From assembly GCA_022823865.1 (NCBI GenBank), contig JAJEHF010000002.1:115145-179144 (forward strand): a DNA stretch of 64,000 nucleotides, read 5' to 3'. The notes under the pieces were generated by a model, which made no database searches, was not told the origin of the DNA, and worked only from the letters and a program-made list of their open reading frames with translations. Below, one piece after another: positions 1-12,004 of the stretch. Position 1 is the stretch's first letter, and every line of letters begins with the position of its first letter. The stretch is from Bryobacterales bacterium (GTDB lineage: Bacteria; Acidobacteriota; Terriglobia; Bryobacterales; UBA6623). A program made the translations under genes and the position numbers.

Positions 1-518
1 CTCATGTAGACGACCGGGCCGGCGGGCGCGCCCACCGCCTCCCGCGCGGCAACTAGCGCGTGAACGGCGGCCTCCGAAGCGCCGCTCACGAAAAGTCCGC
101 CCGCGCCATCCGGGCAACCGAGCCACTGCCGGATCCAGTCGATGACGGTCAACTCGATCTGGCTGGGGCCGCTCGCAGTCAGCCAGGTGCACTGATTGAC
201 GGTCCACGCGGCCGCCATGAAGTCGGCCAGAACGCTGGGCCATGTGGGCGACACCGGCACGAATCCGAAGAATCGAGGATGATCAAGCCGCGCCGCGAGT
301 GGCAGGATCTCGCGCGCTACCTGCTCGATGACCTCGGTGGCTTCTCGCCCCTCTTCCGGCGGCATCTTGTGAAACTGCTCGGCGAGGCCCTGCTGAAACT
401 CGCCGTCCCAGGGCGGTCCATCCCCGAGAGTCTCGGTGCGTTCGACGAGCAGCTCTACGACTCGCCGCGCGCAGGCGCGCATCTCCTCGGGAGACATCTG
501 AAGTTCGGCAGTACCCAT
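1..518 (-). CDS. Pyridoxal-dependent decarboxylase (group II, aromatic-L-amino-acid decarboxylase-like), 5' part only
   Basis: The minus strand from the ATG at 516-518 stays open to the window edge (172 codons), so only the N-terminal part is present. The translation reads as a group II PLP decarboxylase: an N-terminal helical segment (VVELLVERTETL), then HPRFFGFVP (about residue 89) and the active-site-lining stretch around NQCTW, then GGLFVSGASEAAVHAL, which matches the family's G-x-x-x-SGGTEAN cofactor-phosphate region (Gly and Ala where many members have Gly-Thr). Family members decarboxylate aromatic amino acids or glutamate in the cytoplasm; the substrate cannot be told from this part. 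The PLP lysine would lie beyond the edge. The first ATG is a natural start because the family usually begins shortly before such a helix. Confidence 0.85.
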   Translation of the reverse strand, partial: MGTAELQMSPEEMRACARRVVELLVERTETLGDGPPWDGEFQQGLAEQFHKMPPEEGREATEVIEQVAREILPLAARLDHPRFFGFVPVSPTWPSVLADFMAAAWTVNQCTWLTASGPSQIELTVIDWIRQWLGCPDGAGGLFVSGASEAAVHALVAAREAVGAPAGPVVYM

Positions 519-946
519 TGATTCCGGATTCCTCAAGCTAAGGCATTGTATCGGCAACTCCTAGGATGGCTGCGTCTACGAAGCCTACAAATATGACATA
601 GCGCACAGCAGTCTCTCGTTAGGCTTGTCATTCTCCCTCCCGCGAACATACAAGGCATCCGAGCTGAACACCGGCCCGCCTCGGGTGCCGGTTCAGCGCT
701 GCTTCCACGAACATAGGACTCCGCAGTGCCACGGCGGCGCGCGCCGGCCGGGCGGGCGGATAGCATCCGTTCTGTCCCGTCGCCAATCGGATTCCTTGCA
801 CGGGGCGCGATGGGGAGGCAACTTCACAGGCCCCGCCACCCGCCGACGCCTGCCACCTCTACGCGATGCGCCGATACGGCCTGCCGTCTCGATCCCAGCA
901 TTCGCACAGCCCATCGGAGCGCTGCGTGCGGTATGGTTGCATTGCG
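519..946. other. Intergenic region between divergent genes
   Basis: About 430 bases separate the minus-strand decarboxylase start from the plus-strand esterase start, so both promoters should lie here. Open frames on either strand give arginine- and proline-rich translations typical of non-coding GC-rich DNA. I see no convincing promoter, repeat or RNA gene. Confidence 0.5.
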
Positions 947-2995
947 ATGCGGGCAAGGTGGCTAACCCATTGGATCACGGCAACAACTGTCTTTGTGACG
1001 GCGATTGTGGGTCTAGCGGCCTGCAGCCGACCAGCCCATGACCCCGTCCCGAGCCGGTTCGAACAGGTCCAAGAGGCCGTAATGGCCTATCTCACGGACG
1101 AAGCGCGCAAGATCACGCAGCGAGCCATATCCGAGACCGCGTCGCGCGAAGCGTGGGAGTCTGTCCGCGAGCGCAGGCTGGCCGAGCTCAAGGAGATGCT
1201 CGGACTCTCCTACGAACGGCCCAAGACGCCCTTGAACGCCCAGCTCCGGGGCACGATCGAGCGTCCCGGCTACACGGTGGAGAAGGTCGCCTTCGAGAGT
1301 CTCCCCGGCGTCTACGTGACAGCGAACCTCTACCTGCCCGCCGACGCCGCCGGTCCGGTGCCAGCCGTGATCTACGTCTGCGGTCACGCGTTCTCCCCGT
1401 TCGGGGCCAAGACCTCTTACCAGCGCCACGGCCACACGCTCGCACGCCACGGCTACGCCGCGATGGTCATCGACCCAATCCAGATCGCAGAGACGGCCGG
1501 TCTGCACCACGGTGTCCACAACCAAGAAATGTACGAGTGGTATACCCGGGCATACAGCCCCGCCGGGCTGGAAGTCTGGAACGTGATCCGCGCGTTGGAC
1601 TACCTCGAGACGCGACCCGAGGTGGACAGCCAGCGGTTTGCGATCACCGGCCGGTCCGGCGGCGCTGCCATGAGTTGGTTCTCGGCTGCAGTCGAGCCGC
1701 GCATCAAGGCAGCGGTCCCCATCATGGGAATCGGCACCTACGAGGTCAGCGTGCCGGGCGACACGCAGCGCTTGCACTGCGACTGCATGTACCCGGTCAA
1801 CTTCCGCATGCACGACCTGATCCACTTGGGGGCATTGATCGCTCCCCGGCCCCTCTTCACGGCGCACGGGCGGCTGGACCCCCTATTCCCGGTCGCGGGC
1901 TACACGCAGTTCGAGTCGGCGATGACCGACCTGTACTCGTCGTACGGAGTACCCGATCAATTCCGCAATCTGGTTGTCGAGAGCGGTCACGAGGACTCCG
2001 ACTTCCTGCGGGCCGAAGCCGTACATTGGCTAGATCAGTGGTTGCTGCAGCGAGAGCCCAGAGAGATCGACACCGCGTTCGAAGAGGTCGAGCCCGCCGA
2101 GCTTGCGGTGTTCGGTGACGAGGCTCCGGCAGACGCTCGCAACTTCAGAGCGCACGAGTTCTTCATTCCGGCTCCCGAGGCGGTCACTTGGACCAACGAG
2201 GCCGCTTGGACGAAGCGGCGCGCCGAGCTCCTCAAGGCGCTGCGCGAAGACGCCCTCCACGCGATCCTCGAAGGCCTGCCCGTGAATTCTGCAGTGCCGG
2301 GACGCCTCGACCCGCCGGACGGATACGAGGCGGTCTCGTTCGACTATGCCGGCCACATCCCCGTCGAGGCGCTGCTCCGGATTCCCGACAATCCCGAAGG
2401 CCCAGCGCTGCTGCACGTCGCCGCGCCCGGAGAGGATCCGGCAGCCGTCTCTCGCCTGCTGCGCAACCTCCGGCGCTTCGGGCGCAATCCGGTGCTGGCG
2501 GTATACCCGCCCGGGACCGGGACCGACCTGTGGTCGAAATCCTCGTGGAAGGCCCTGCTGCGCAACGCGATGCAAACCGGCCGCACGCCGGACACGATCC
2601 GCATTGGCAGCGTGCTGGGCGGGCTCCAAGTGCTCCGCGAACGGGCTGGCAAGGACCTGCCAGTCGCTGTCAGCGGCATTGGGCCCGCCGCTGGCTGGGC
2701 GCTATACGCGGCGGCACTGGATGAGACCATCGCCCAGGCGATACTCATCCGCGCTCCCTCGTCGCATCTGGACGGCCCGATTCTCTTGGCAGCGATGCGC
2801 CACGCCGACCTACCTGACGTCGCAGCTTTGGTCGCCCCTCGCCGCTTGACGTTCTATGGGCGGATGCCCGCTGCATTCGGGCGCACGAGGCAGATCTACG
2901 AGGGGCTGGGCGTCGGCGACCGCCTCTCCGTGTCGATGAGCGTCGGGGCGGCGCTCAACCAACAGTTCGGGCACAACTTCTCGATCGGGCAGTAG
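947..2995 (+). CDS. Lipoprotein alpha/beta hydrolase, acetylxylan-esterase-like, two-domain
   Basis: 682 residues. I start at the ATG at 947 because it puts a lipoprotein signal (WITATTVFVTAIVGLAAC, lipidated Cys near residue 26) at the N-terminus; upstream in-frame codons read as non-coding. The first half is a complete alpha/beta hydrolase: nucleophile elbow GRSGG (Ser about residue 237), Asp in GRLDPLFP and His in SGHEDSDF. The entry ANLYLPAD-PVPAVIYVCGH resembles the acetylxylan-esterase/dienelactone hydrolase group. The C-terminal ~250 residues repeat a hydrolase-like sheet pattern without an obvious nucleophile, as in related two-domain acidobacterial and planctomycete proteins. Likely a membrane-anchored esterase acting on plant or algal glycan decorations; the substrate is not determinable. 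Confidence 0.8.
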   Translation: MRARWLTHWITATTVFVTAIVGLAACSRPAHDPVPSRFEQVQEAVMAYLTDEARKITQRAISETASREAWESVRERRLAELKEMLGLSYERPKTPLNAQLRGTIERPGYTVEKVAFESLPGVYVTANLYLPADAAGPVPAVIYVCGHAFSPFGAKTSYQRHGHTLARHGYAAMVIDPIQIAETAGLHHGVHNQEMYEWYTRAYSPAGLEVWNVIRALDYLETRPEVDSQRFAITGRSGGAAMSWFSAAVEPRIKAAVPIMGIGTYEVSVPGDTQRLHCDCMYPVNFRMHDLIHLGALIAPRPLFTAHGRLDPLFPVAGYTQFESAMTDLYSSYGVPDQFRNLVVESGHEDSDFLRAEAVHWLDQWLLQREPREIDTAFEEVEPAELAVFGDEAPADARNFRAHEFFIPAPEAVTWTNEAAWTKRRAELLKALREDALHAILEGLPVNSAVPGRLDPPDGYEAVSFDYAGHIPVEALLRIPDNPEGPALLHVAAPGEDPAAVSRLLRNLRRFGRNPVLAVYPPGTGTDLWSKSSWKALLRNAMQTGRTPDTIRIGSVLGGLQVLRERAGKDLPVAVSGIGPAAGWALYAAALDETIAQAILIRAPSSHLDGPILLAAMRHADLPDVAALVAPRRLTFYGRMPAAFGRTRQIYEGLGVGDRLSVSMSVGAALNQQFGHNFSIGQ

Positions 2996-3026
2996 CTCGA
3001 GGAATCGACGGAGACGCAGGGCTGGG

Positions 3027-3482
3027 CTACTGCTCCGATTCCCCGGCAGGGGGTACCCGCACCATCGTCGCCATCAGTGCGGCCACCGGTTTTTCGTTGC
3101 CCTCGACAACGGCGACCGCTTCCCCGGAACAGACTGTCAGCTTGCGCCCGGGACGAAGGACTTGGCCGCGGGCGACTAGACGCTCGCCTGCTGCCGGAGC
3201 CATGAAGTTGATCTTGTACTCGACCGTGAGCACGGTCGAGCCAGCCGGCATGAGCGTCAGAGCGGAGCAGCCGCAAGCGGTATCGACGATGGCGGCAATC
3301 ACAGCGCCGTGGAGATAGCCGTGGTGCTGAAGCAGGTCGTCCCTGAACGGCAGCACGATCTCCACCCTGCCCGGCGACACGCTGCCGATCTCGGCGCCGA
3401 TCCCGCGCATGAAGCTCTGCTCGGCAAAGACTGCCCGAACGTGGGAATCGAACTCGGGGAACTGCGCGTGAAAGGACGCCAT
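3027..3482 (-). CDS. PaaI-family hot-dog thioesterase
   Basis: 151 residues from the ATG at 3482, the usual length for a single hot-dog domain. The core motif HHGYLHGAVIAAIVDTACGCSAL matches the PaaI/YiiD signature (HGG..AA..D.A), followed by the strand TVEYKINFMAPAAGERLVARGQVLRPGRKLTV typical of acyl-CoA thioesterases. Expected to hydrolyse acyl- or aryl-CoA esters in the cytoplasm. It converges with the preceding esterase (31 bases between the ends) and is divergent from the next gene, so it is probably monocistronic. Longer in-frame extensions upstream read as non-coding. Confidence 0.85.
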   Translation of the reverse strand: MASFHAQFPEFDSHVRAVFAEQSFMRGIGAEIGSVSPGRVEIVLPFRDDLLQHHGYLHGAVIAAIVDTACGCSALTLMPAGSTVLTVEYKINFMAPAAGERLVARGQVLRPGRKLTVCSGEAVAVVEGNEKPVAALMATMVRVPPAGESEQ

Positions 3483-3651
3483 GAGCCAGCGGATCGAGCT
3501 GCGGCCTAGCGGGCTGCAAGCCGGCCGCTGTACCCATCCTAGCCGGATTCCGAAACCAACAAGCGCCTCGGCGTCCCCGCCGGCTGATCCATCCGCGACA
3601 GCACCGCCGACGCAGGCACCGCCCGAGTATGCTGGAATGATCGGAGGTTTC

Positions 3652-4950
3652 ATGCCACGCCCGAAGTCCCCGCCGGCGAGCCCACATCGCCATCGCCCGT
3701 CGCAGCTGGCAGCCCTGGCCCTGGTTGCAACCTGCCTGCTCGGGCCGAGCTGCGCGCCCGCTCCAACGCCAAGCCAAGCGACGGAAATCGAACGCGAGCA
3801 GATCACGTTCGGCCCCAAGAACCACTTCTTCGGCTATATCGGCCACGTCGGGACAATCCCGTGGAATCAAAGCGGCCGCTACATCGTCGCGCTGCGCACC
3901 GAGTTCGTGGATCGCATGCCCGGGCCGACCGATGCCGCGGAAGTGATCCTGCTCGACACCGAAAACGACTACGCGGTGCGCGTGGTGGACACCTGCCGGG
4001 GCTGGAACGTGCAGCAAGGCACGATGCTGTACTGGAACCCCGCCGACCCCGAGAACCAGTTCTTCTTCAATGACCGCGACCCCGAAACGGGCAGGGTGTT
4101 TGCGGTCCTGTTCGACATCGCCGCGGGCCGCCGCGTTCGGGAATACCGCTTTGACGAGACCCCGGTCGGCAACGGCGGGGTGTCGTTCGACGGCAAGTAC
4201 TTCGCCGGGATCAACTACGCGCGCATGGCCCGCCTGCGCCCAGTTACAGGCTATCCGGGCGCGCGGGACTGGACTGAGGGCGTGAGCGCACCGGAGGACG
4301 ACGGTGTGTTCTTGGTCGATGTCGAAACCGGGGAGAAGCGCCTGCTGGTCTCGTTCCGCACTCTCGCTGAAGCACTGCGCCGGGAGTGGCCCGCGATCGA
4401 CTCGATCCCGCTATTCATCAACCACACCCTCTGGAGCCGCTCCGGCGAGCGCCTGTTCTTCTTCGCCCGGGGCAATTTCGGCAAGCCCGGCCGCATCAAC
4501 GCTTCGTTCACGATCGCGAGCGACGGCACGGACCTGCGCCGGCAGCAGACACACATCGGCGGCCATCCCGAATGGGATGCGGGCATGCGCATGATCGGTT
4601 CGATCGCGAACCGTCAGGCAGTCTTCGACGTAGACACCCAGAAGCTCGTCGAACTCATCGGCGACACGGAGATGTTTCCCGATCCCGAGGGCGATATCGC
4701 GCTGTCGCCGAGTCTCGAGTGGCTGGCCAACGGGTATAAGGACGACGGCAAGGTCCACTACGTGATCCACAACCGGCGCACCGGAGAGACCTTCCGTGCC
4801 GGCGGTTATGACCTCTTCGGACGCGTCTCCGGCAACTTGCGCTGCGATCCCGCACCGCGCTGGAACCGAACCGGCGATGCACTGCTCATTCCGAGCATGA
4901 TGGAAGACGGCACGCGGCAGATGTTCGTGCTCCGCCTCCCTACGACCTAA
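3652..4950 (+). CDS. Lipoprotein with TolB/oligogalacturonate-lyase-like beta-propeller
   Basis: 432 residues from the ATG at 3652, which has GGAGG four bases upstream; an in-frame ATG at 3637 is the alternative. The N-terminus carries a lipoprotein signal (LAALALVATCLLGPSC). The rest shows repeated beta-propeller blades of the form SGRYIVALRTEF..EVILLDTEN, SFDGKYFAGINYAR, SGERLFFFARG, SPSLEWLANGYKDDGKVHYVIHNRRTGE. This arrangement is shared by TolB-like periplasmic propellers and oligogalacturonate lyase-type proteins. No catalytic claim can be made; it is probably a periplasmic-facing binding or lyase-like protein. A long 5' in-frame extension overlaps the thioesterase gene and is not likely translated. 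Confidence 0.7.
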   Translation: MPRPKSPPASPHRHRPSQLAALALVATCLLGPSCAPAPTPSQATEIEREQITFGPKNHFFGYIGHVGTIPWNQSGRYIVALRTEFVDRMPGPTDAAEVILLDTENDYAVRVVDTCRGWNVQQGTMLYWNPADPENQFFFNDRDPETGRVFAVLFDIAAGRRVREYRFDETPVGNGGVSFDGKYFAGINYARMARLRPVTGYPGARDWTEGVSAPEDDGVFLVDVETGEKRLLVSFRTLAEALRREWPAIDSIPLFINHTLWSRSGERLFFFARGNFGKPGRINASFTIASDGTDLRRQQTHIGGHPEWDAGMRMIGSIANRQAVFDVDTQKLVELIGDTEMFPDPEGDIALSPSLEWLANGYKDDGKVHYVIHNRRTGETFRAGGYDLFGRVSGNLRCDPAPRWNRTGDALLIPSMMEDGTRQMFVLRLPTT

Positions 4951-5146
4951 CGGGCCGCAATCCGGCCGATCCGTCGGGACATCGCACGCCCAGGAGATTT
5001 GATCGTCGGGCCGCCAGGGGTGCCTTCCCTCGAGCCAAGCCGACACAGACCGCTGCGGTCCACTGCGAGTAGCGAAATCGCGGCGCTTCGCCAAGGGGGG
5101 TATTCTCAGTAAGGGAAGGCCCGGGTAGTTCCGCCTCCCGCGTAGC

Positions 5147-7939
<2,793 letters not shown>

Positions 7940-7954
7940 GGTGTAGGGTCAGCC

Positions 7955-9211
7955 ATGACTGTAGAGCTGCTAATTCCCGAGGCCGGCGAATCGATCACGG
8001 AGGTCCGCATCGGGCCTTGGCGCAAACCCGAGGGCTCGCATTTCGCCCTGGACGAGGTCACTGTCGAAATCGAGACCGACAAGGCTGCCATCGAATTGCC
8101 GAGCCCTGTAGCCGGCACGCTTGTTAAGATCCTGAAGCAGGAAGGCGAAGACGCGGTGCCGGGCGACGTGATCGGCTTGATCGAGCCCGGCGAGGCTCCG
8201 CATGGGCAGGAAGAGCCCGCCGCGGCAGGCGCTGACAGCGTTGAGGCCGAAGCTGCCACCCCTGCGCCGGCCGCAGCGGCCGAGCCCCCGGCCCGGGTGA
8301 TGCCTAGCGCACGCCGCGTGCTGGGTGAAGCCGGCCTTCCAGCCTCGTCCGCGCAAGGCACGGGGCCGGGGGGCCGGGTGCTCAAGGAGGACGCGACCCG
8401 CGCCGTGAAACGGGCCCAGCCCGAATCCCCGCCAGCCGCAGTGCCCGCGCCGCAACCGGCAGCCTCAGACGAAGCTCCAGCGGCTTCCGCGCCGCCCAAG
8501 CCGGCCCCGGGAGCCGCCGAGGAACGCGTGCCCATGTCGCCGCTTCGAAAGGTCATCGCGCGCAACCTCGTCGAGGCCCAGCAGCAGGCCGCCCTGTTGA
8601 CGACGTTCAACGAGGCCGACATGACCGCAGTGATCGAGTTGCGCCGTCGGCACAGCGAGAGCTTCCGGGAGCGGCACGGCGTCAAGCTCGGCTTCATGTC
8701 CTTCTTTGTCCGGGCAGTGGTGGACGCGCTGCAGGCTGTTCCGGCCGTAAACGCCCGCATCGAGGGCAGCGAGATCGTCTACCACAAGCATCAGGACATC
8801 GGTATCGCCGTCGGCGGCGGACGAGGGCTAGTGGTGCCGGTGCTGCGCCGCGCCGAAACGATGACCTTCGCTGAGATCGAACGCGCCATTCACGACTTCG
8901 GCACTCGGGCTCAGCGGAACAGGATCGAGATCTCGGAGCTGCGCGGCGGGACCTTCACCATCTCGAACGGCGGGATCTACGGTTCGATGCTGTCCACGCC
9001 GATCGTCAACCCGCCGCAGAGCGGCATCCTCGGCATGCACGCCATCCAAGACCGCCCGGTCGCGGCGGGCGGAGAAGTCGTGATCCGGCCCATGATGTAC
9101 CTAGCGCTCACCTACGATCACAGGATCGTTGACGGGCGCGAGGCGGTGGCATTCCTGAAGCGCATCAAGGATCTCGTGGAGAGCCCCGAGAGGATCTGGC
9201 TGCAATTGTAA
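7955..9211 (+). CDS. sucB: Dihydrolipoyllysine succinyltransferase (2-oxoglutarate dehydrogenase E2)
   Basis: 418 residues. Domain order is visible: one N-terminal lipoyl domain with the lipoylation motif [14 protein letters not shown] (Lys near 45), an Ala/Pro-rich linker, a peripheral E1/E3-binding domain ([22 protein letters not shown]), a second linker and the catalytic acyltransferase core ending with the [13 protein letters not shown] active-site motif. It passes the succinyl group from SucA to CoA. Placement 15 bases after sucA and 49 before lpdA assigns it to the 2-oxoglutarate rather than the pyruvate complex. The start ATG is the first after the sucA stop. Confidence 0.96.
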   Translation: MTVELLIPEAGESITEVRIGPWRKPEGSHFALDEVTVEIETDKAAIELPSPVAGTLVKILKQEGEDAVPGDVIGLIEPGEAPHGQEEPAAAGADSVEAEAATPAPAAAAEPPARVMPSARRVLGEAGLPASSAQGTGPGGRVLKEDATRAVKRAQPESPPAAVPAPQPAASDEAPAASAPPKPAPGAAEERVPMSPLRKVIARNLVEAQQQAALLTTFNEADMTAVIELRRRHSESFRERHGVKLGFMSFFVRAVVDALQAVPAVNARIEGSEIVYHKHQDIGIAVGGGRGLVVPVLRRAETMTFAEIERAIHDFGTRAQRNRIEISELRGGTFTISNGGIYGSMLSTPIVNPPQSGILGMHAIQDRPVAAGGEVVIRPMMYLALTYDHRIVDGREAVAFLKRIKDLVESPERIWLQL

Positions 9212-9260
9212 GCCAGGACCCCGCAGGCCAACCATCCCATCAAGCGGCGGAGCGCTCACG

Positions 9261-10646
9261 ATGCAATCTCACGACCTGATCGTCATAGGGGCCGGTCCGG
9301 GCGGCTACACCGCCGCCATACGCGCGGCGCAACTGGGGCTCGACGTGGCCTGCGTGGAGAAGGAAAAGGCGCTGGGCGGCACCTGCCTGCGAATCGGCTG
9401 CATTCCGAGCAAGGCTCTGCTGGAGTCCTCAGAAATCTATGAACGGGCTTCGGAGGGTTTCGACGAGCACGGCGTGAAGGCCTCGGGCGTGCAACTGGAC
9501 CTAGCCCGCATGTTGAAACGCAAGGATCGGGTGGTGACATCGCTGACGCGCGGCGTGGCGAGCCTGATCAAGAAGAACAAGATCACCCGCTACACCGGCA
9601 CCGCGAGATTCGCGTCAGCTTCGAGTCTGGCGATCGATACTCCGGGCGGGACTCAAGAAGTCGAGGCCAAGCACATCTTGATCGCGACTGGCAGCAAGTC
9701 GTCTTCTCTGCCTGGCATCGAGCTGGACGGCGACCGCGTGGGCACGAGCACGGAAGCGCTCTCGTACAGCGAGGTCCCCGCCCGCCTGGCCGTCATCGGC
9801 GCGGGGTACATCGGACTGGAGATGGGTTCTGTCTGGCGCCGCCTCGGTGCAGAGGTCGTGGTCTTCGAATATCTGGACCGCATCCTGCCGGGCATGGATC
9901 TGGAAGTGGCGACGGCTGCCCACAAGATCCTGGCCAAGCAGGGCATGCAGTTCCGGCTTGGAGCCAAGGTCACCGCGGCCCGCGCCGAGGGCGATGGCTG
10001 CACGGTCGAGTCCGACGGAGCCGAGCCCTTCGCCTGCGACCGCGTGCTGGTGTCGGTGGGACGCTCGGCAAACACCGAAGGACTCGGGCTGGAATCTGTC
10101 GGCGTCGAGCTGGACGGCCGCGGACGGATCGAAGTCGGGGATGGATTCCAGACATCCGTGGCGGGGATCTACGCGGTCGGCGACGTGATCCGCGGCCCGA
10201 TGCTGGCGCACAAGGCCGAGGAAGAAGGCATCGCGTGCGTGGAACGCATCGTGACGGGCTACGGCCACGTCAATTACGACGCGATCCCGGGCGTGGTCTA
10301 CACGCATCCAGAGATCGCTTCGGTTGGGAAGACTGAAGAACAGCTAGCCGAGGCGGGGACCGGATTTCGCAAGGGAGTGTTCCCGTTCGTGGCCAACGGC
10401 AGGGCCAAGGCCATCGCCGACACGGGCGGATTCGTCAAGGTGCTCGCTGACGAACGCACTGATCGGGTGCTGGGAGTCCACGTGATCGGCCCCCGTGCCG
10501 GCGACCTGATCGCCGAGGCGGCGGTGGCCATCGAGTTCGGGGCCAGCAGCGAGGACATCGCGCGGTCCAGCCACGCGCACCCGACGCTGGCGGAAGCGCT
10601 CAAGGAGGCCGCCCTGTCAGTCGACCGCAGGGCAATCCATTCGTAG
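9261..10646 (+). CDS. lpdA: Dihydrolipoyl dehydrogenase (E3)
   Basis: 461 residues. An N-terminal FAD-binding fold (IVIGAGPGGYTAAIRAAQLG), the redox-active disulfide GGTCLRIGCIPSKALL (Cys-x4-Cys), an NAD-binding fold (LAVIGAGYIGLEMGSVWRRLG), the second FAD motif (GIYAVGDVI) and the C-terminal dimerisation domain with the His-Glu pair (SSHAHPTLAEALKEA) are all present. It reoxidises the dihydrolipoate of SucB and reduces NAD+. As the last gene of the sucA-sucB-lpdA operon it may also serve other lipoate complexes, which is usual for the family but not shown here. Confidence 0.97.
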   Translation: MQSHDLIVIGAGPGGYTAAIRAAQLGLDVACVEKEKALGGTCLRIGCIPSKALLESSEIYERASEGFDEHGVKASGVQLDLARMLKRKDRVVTSLTRGVASLIKKNKITRYTGTARFASASSLAIDTPGGTQEVEAKHILIATGSKSSSLPGIELDGDRVGTSTEALSYSEVPARLAVIGAGYIGLEMGSVWRRLGAEVVVFEYLDRILPGMDLEVATAAHKILAKQGMQFRLGAKVTAARAEGDGCTVESDGAEPFACDRVLVSVGRSANTEGLGLESVGVELDGRGRIEVGDGFQTSVAGIYAVGDVIRGPMLAHKAEEEGIACVERIVTGYGHVNYDAIPGVVYTHPEIASVGKTEEQLAEAGTGFRKGVFPFVANGRAKAIADTGGFVKVLADERTDRVLGVHVIGPRAGDLIAEAAVAIEFGASSEDIARSSHAHPTLAEALKEAALSVDRRAIHS

Positions 10647-10835
10647 CCCGCGCGCGGCTCGGCGAGGCACTGCGGGCCGATCGGGTACTTCCCCTCGGCA
10701 GCGGCCATGTCTGAGGAAGACGCAAGGACCCTCGCTCAATGAATGGGGCGTCCGAACCGGCCTAATGCCGGAGTTTCCGGCAGACGGGACAAGCAGTGCG
10801 CTTCGCGACCGGAGGCTCCGATCAGGACTGCGAAA

Positions 10836-10911
10836 TGGTGGCCAGGGACGGACTTGAACCGCCGACGCCGGCCTTTTCAGGGCCGCGCTCTACCACCTGA
10901 GCTACCTGGCC
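10836..10911 (-). tRNA. tRNA-Phe (anticodon GAA)
   Basis: The minus strand folds into a perfect cloverleaf. Acceptor GGCCAGG pairs with CCTGGCC, the D-stem is GCTC/GAGC, the anticodon stem CGGCC/GGCCG closes the loop CTGAAAA (anticodon GAA), and the T-arm has TTCAAGT. The discriminator is A and CCA is encoded (10836-10838). Length is 76 including CCA. Confidence 0.97.
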
Positions 10912-10920
10912 AGTATCCTC

Positions 10921-10949
10921 ATGGTACTTCAGCCCATTAGCATGGTCAA
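10921..10949 (-). promoter_or_regulatory. Sigma70-type promoter of tRNA-Phe
   Basis: On the minus strand a TTGACC -35 box (10944-10949) is followed after exactly 17 bases by a TACCAT -10 box (10921-10926). The tRNA begins nine bases after the -10 box, so transcription would start almost at the mature 5' end. Confidence 0.75.
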
Positions 10950-11463
10950 GACTGCTCCTCCGGCGTGATCCTAGAGTGCAAAAAACCGTTTCTTGACCGG
11001 ATGTAATTCCAGATCCCGGGTTTAGCTCGCCATCGCGATAGATCTCCGTGAAGTCCTCCTCTCGACACACGGGCTCAGCACGTAAGCCTAGCCAAGTCTC
11101 GCACTCGAGCGGCTGAGGGGTATCGATTGGGTTGACCTCTACAGGACGTCGGTCCCCAGCCGCTGCTGAGTCACCGGTCGAGGGGTTGCGCCCCCGGGAC
11201 CGACCATCCGGCCGGATCCCGCTGTCCCATGGGCCGAGCGCCGAGGCCGTAACCCGGTTCGTGTGGCCTGGTGGAGGGCGACGCCAGCCCGGCCCCAATG
11301 ATTGGACCCGACTAGCCTCTGCCGTCCCGCTTGAGGCGGCCTTCTCCGGTCGCTGCACCCGACCGCCTCAAGCCCAATCGCAGCGCAGGGGAGAACTCTG
11401 CGGCGGATCCCCCCCAGAAGTGCGCAACCTTCGTTGACATTGACTTGCCCTGACGCAGCCTCA
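10950..11463. other. Gene-poor region upstream of tRNA-Phe
   Basis: About 510 bases without a convincing gene. Open frames on both strands look like GC-rich noise, though one minus-strand frame contains a short, protein-like stretch (EIYRDGELNPGSG at about 11010-11050) that recurs in degraded form upstream of tRNA-Glu (about 21135-21172). The region also holds an 11-bp inverted repeat, listed separately. It may be remnant DNA of a former insertion; that is inference. Confidence 0.4.
11329..11373. repeat. Inverted repeat, 11-bp perfect arms
   Basis: GCTTGAGGCGG at 11329-11339 and its exact complement CCGCCTCAAGC at 11363-11373 enclose a 23-base loop. There is no adjacent T-tract, so a simple intrinsic terminator is unlikely. 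It lies about 90 bases beyond the 3' end of the small minus-strand gene cluster and could be a stem-loop at the end of that transcript. Confidence 0.55.
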
Positions 11464-11721
11464 CTAGTCTTGAATCCGACTTGCACTGGAAACGCCTAGG
11501 CGAGTCACCGATGGCTCTGGCTTTCGCACATGGAGGCCATACACCAGTGTTAGCAGCAACCCAGCCGCGCTAATCACCAAATAAGGCCAATGCTCCCAAA
11601 ACGCACGATTGGCCAACGTTGAACAAACCCAATACAAGAGCGCGCCGCAGTACGCAACTCTCGCCAGAAGGCTTGCTTCCTTCCAACGTTTCCCGATCTG
11701 CATAATTGAAACGAACCTCAT
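11464..11721 (-). CDS. Small membrane protein, unknown
   Basis: 85 residues. It has two likely membrane segments (LLARVAYCGALLYWVCSTLA and YLVISAAGLLLTLVYGL) separated by a short Trp-rich loop, and a polar C-terminal tail. No family is recognised. It is the last of three consecutive minus-strand genes (ankyrin protein, cysteine-rich peptide, this gene) with a 13-base gap from its neighbour, which favours co-transcription. Its amino-acid composition is ordinary, unlike the Arg/Pro-rich shadow frames nearby. Function unknown. Confidence 0.5.
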   Translation of the reverse strand: MRFVSIMQIGKRWKEASLLARVAYCGALLYWVCSTLANRAFWEHWPYLVISAAGLLLTLVYGLHVRKPEPSVTRLGVSSASRIQD

Positions 11722-11734
11722 GGTGTTGCCAGGA

Positions 11735-12004
11735 TCAATTAGAGCCGCATCCCTGAATCGCGTAGTACTCCCACCAGCACCTTGTGCTGGTCAATGTTGT
11801 CGTGACGCAAATGGCAGTCGCAGCGCCACCTGTCCCGAGTGTAACAACTGTGCAGCTCACACCAGCGACGTACGTCGATGTCACACATTCTCGAAAGCGG
11901 TTGCGACACCCGTTCGCGCGGGCTGGGAGCGCTGAGATGGCCAAAACGGTACAGAGCAGAACTAACGAGAAGGCTCGCTTGAAAGAGATTGGAACCGTCA
12001 TCAT
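11735..12004 (-). CDS. Small secreted cysteine-rich protein, unknown
   Basis: 89 residues. Residues 1 to about 30 form a clear signal peptide (FKRAFSLVLLCTVLAISALPARA) with an AxA cleavage site. The mature part of about 59 residues has six cysteines (GC, EC, SC, IC, RC, GC) and many Thr, Ser and Gly, suggesting a disulfide-stabilised exported peptide. The start ATG overlaps the stop of the upstream ankyrin gene (ATGA, 12001-12004), so the two are translationally coupled. I recognise no family. Candidate roles (secreted effector, bacteriocin-like peptide, or envelope protein) are speculation. Confidence 0.6.
   Translation of the reverse strand: MMTVPISFKRAFSLVLLCTVLAISALPARANGCRNRFRECVTSTYVAGVSCTVVTLGTGGAATAICVTTTLTSTRCWWEYYAIQGCGSN

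Noticed and set aside
1013..1867. A 284-codon minus-strand frame inside the esterase gene
   Set aside because: Antisense to a well-supported hydrolase with complete catalytic motifs; no family similarity.
10822..11358. A 178-codon minus-strand frame running into tRNA-Phe
   Set aside because: It overlaps the tRNA and its composition is not protein-like apart from one short stretch, which I report as a possible remnant.
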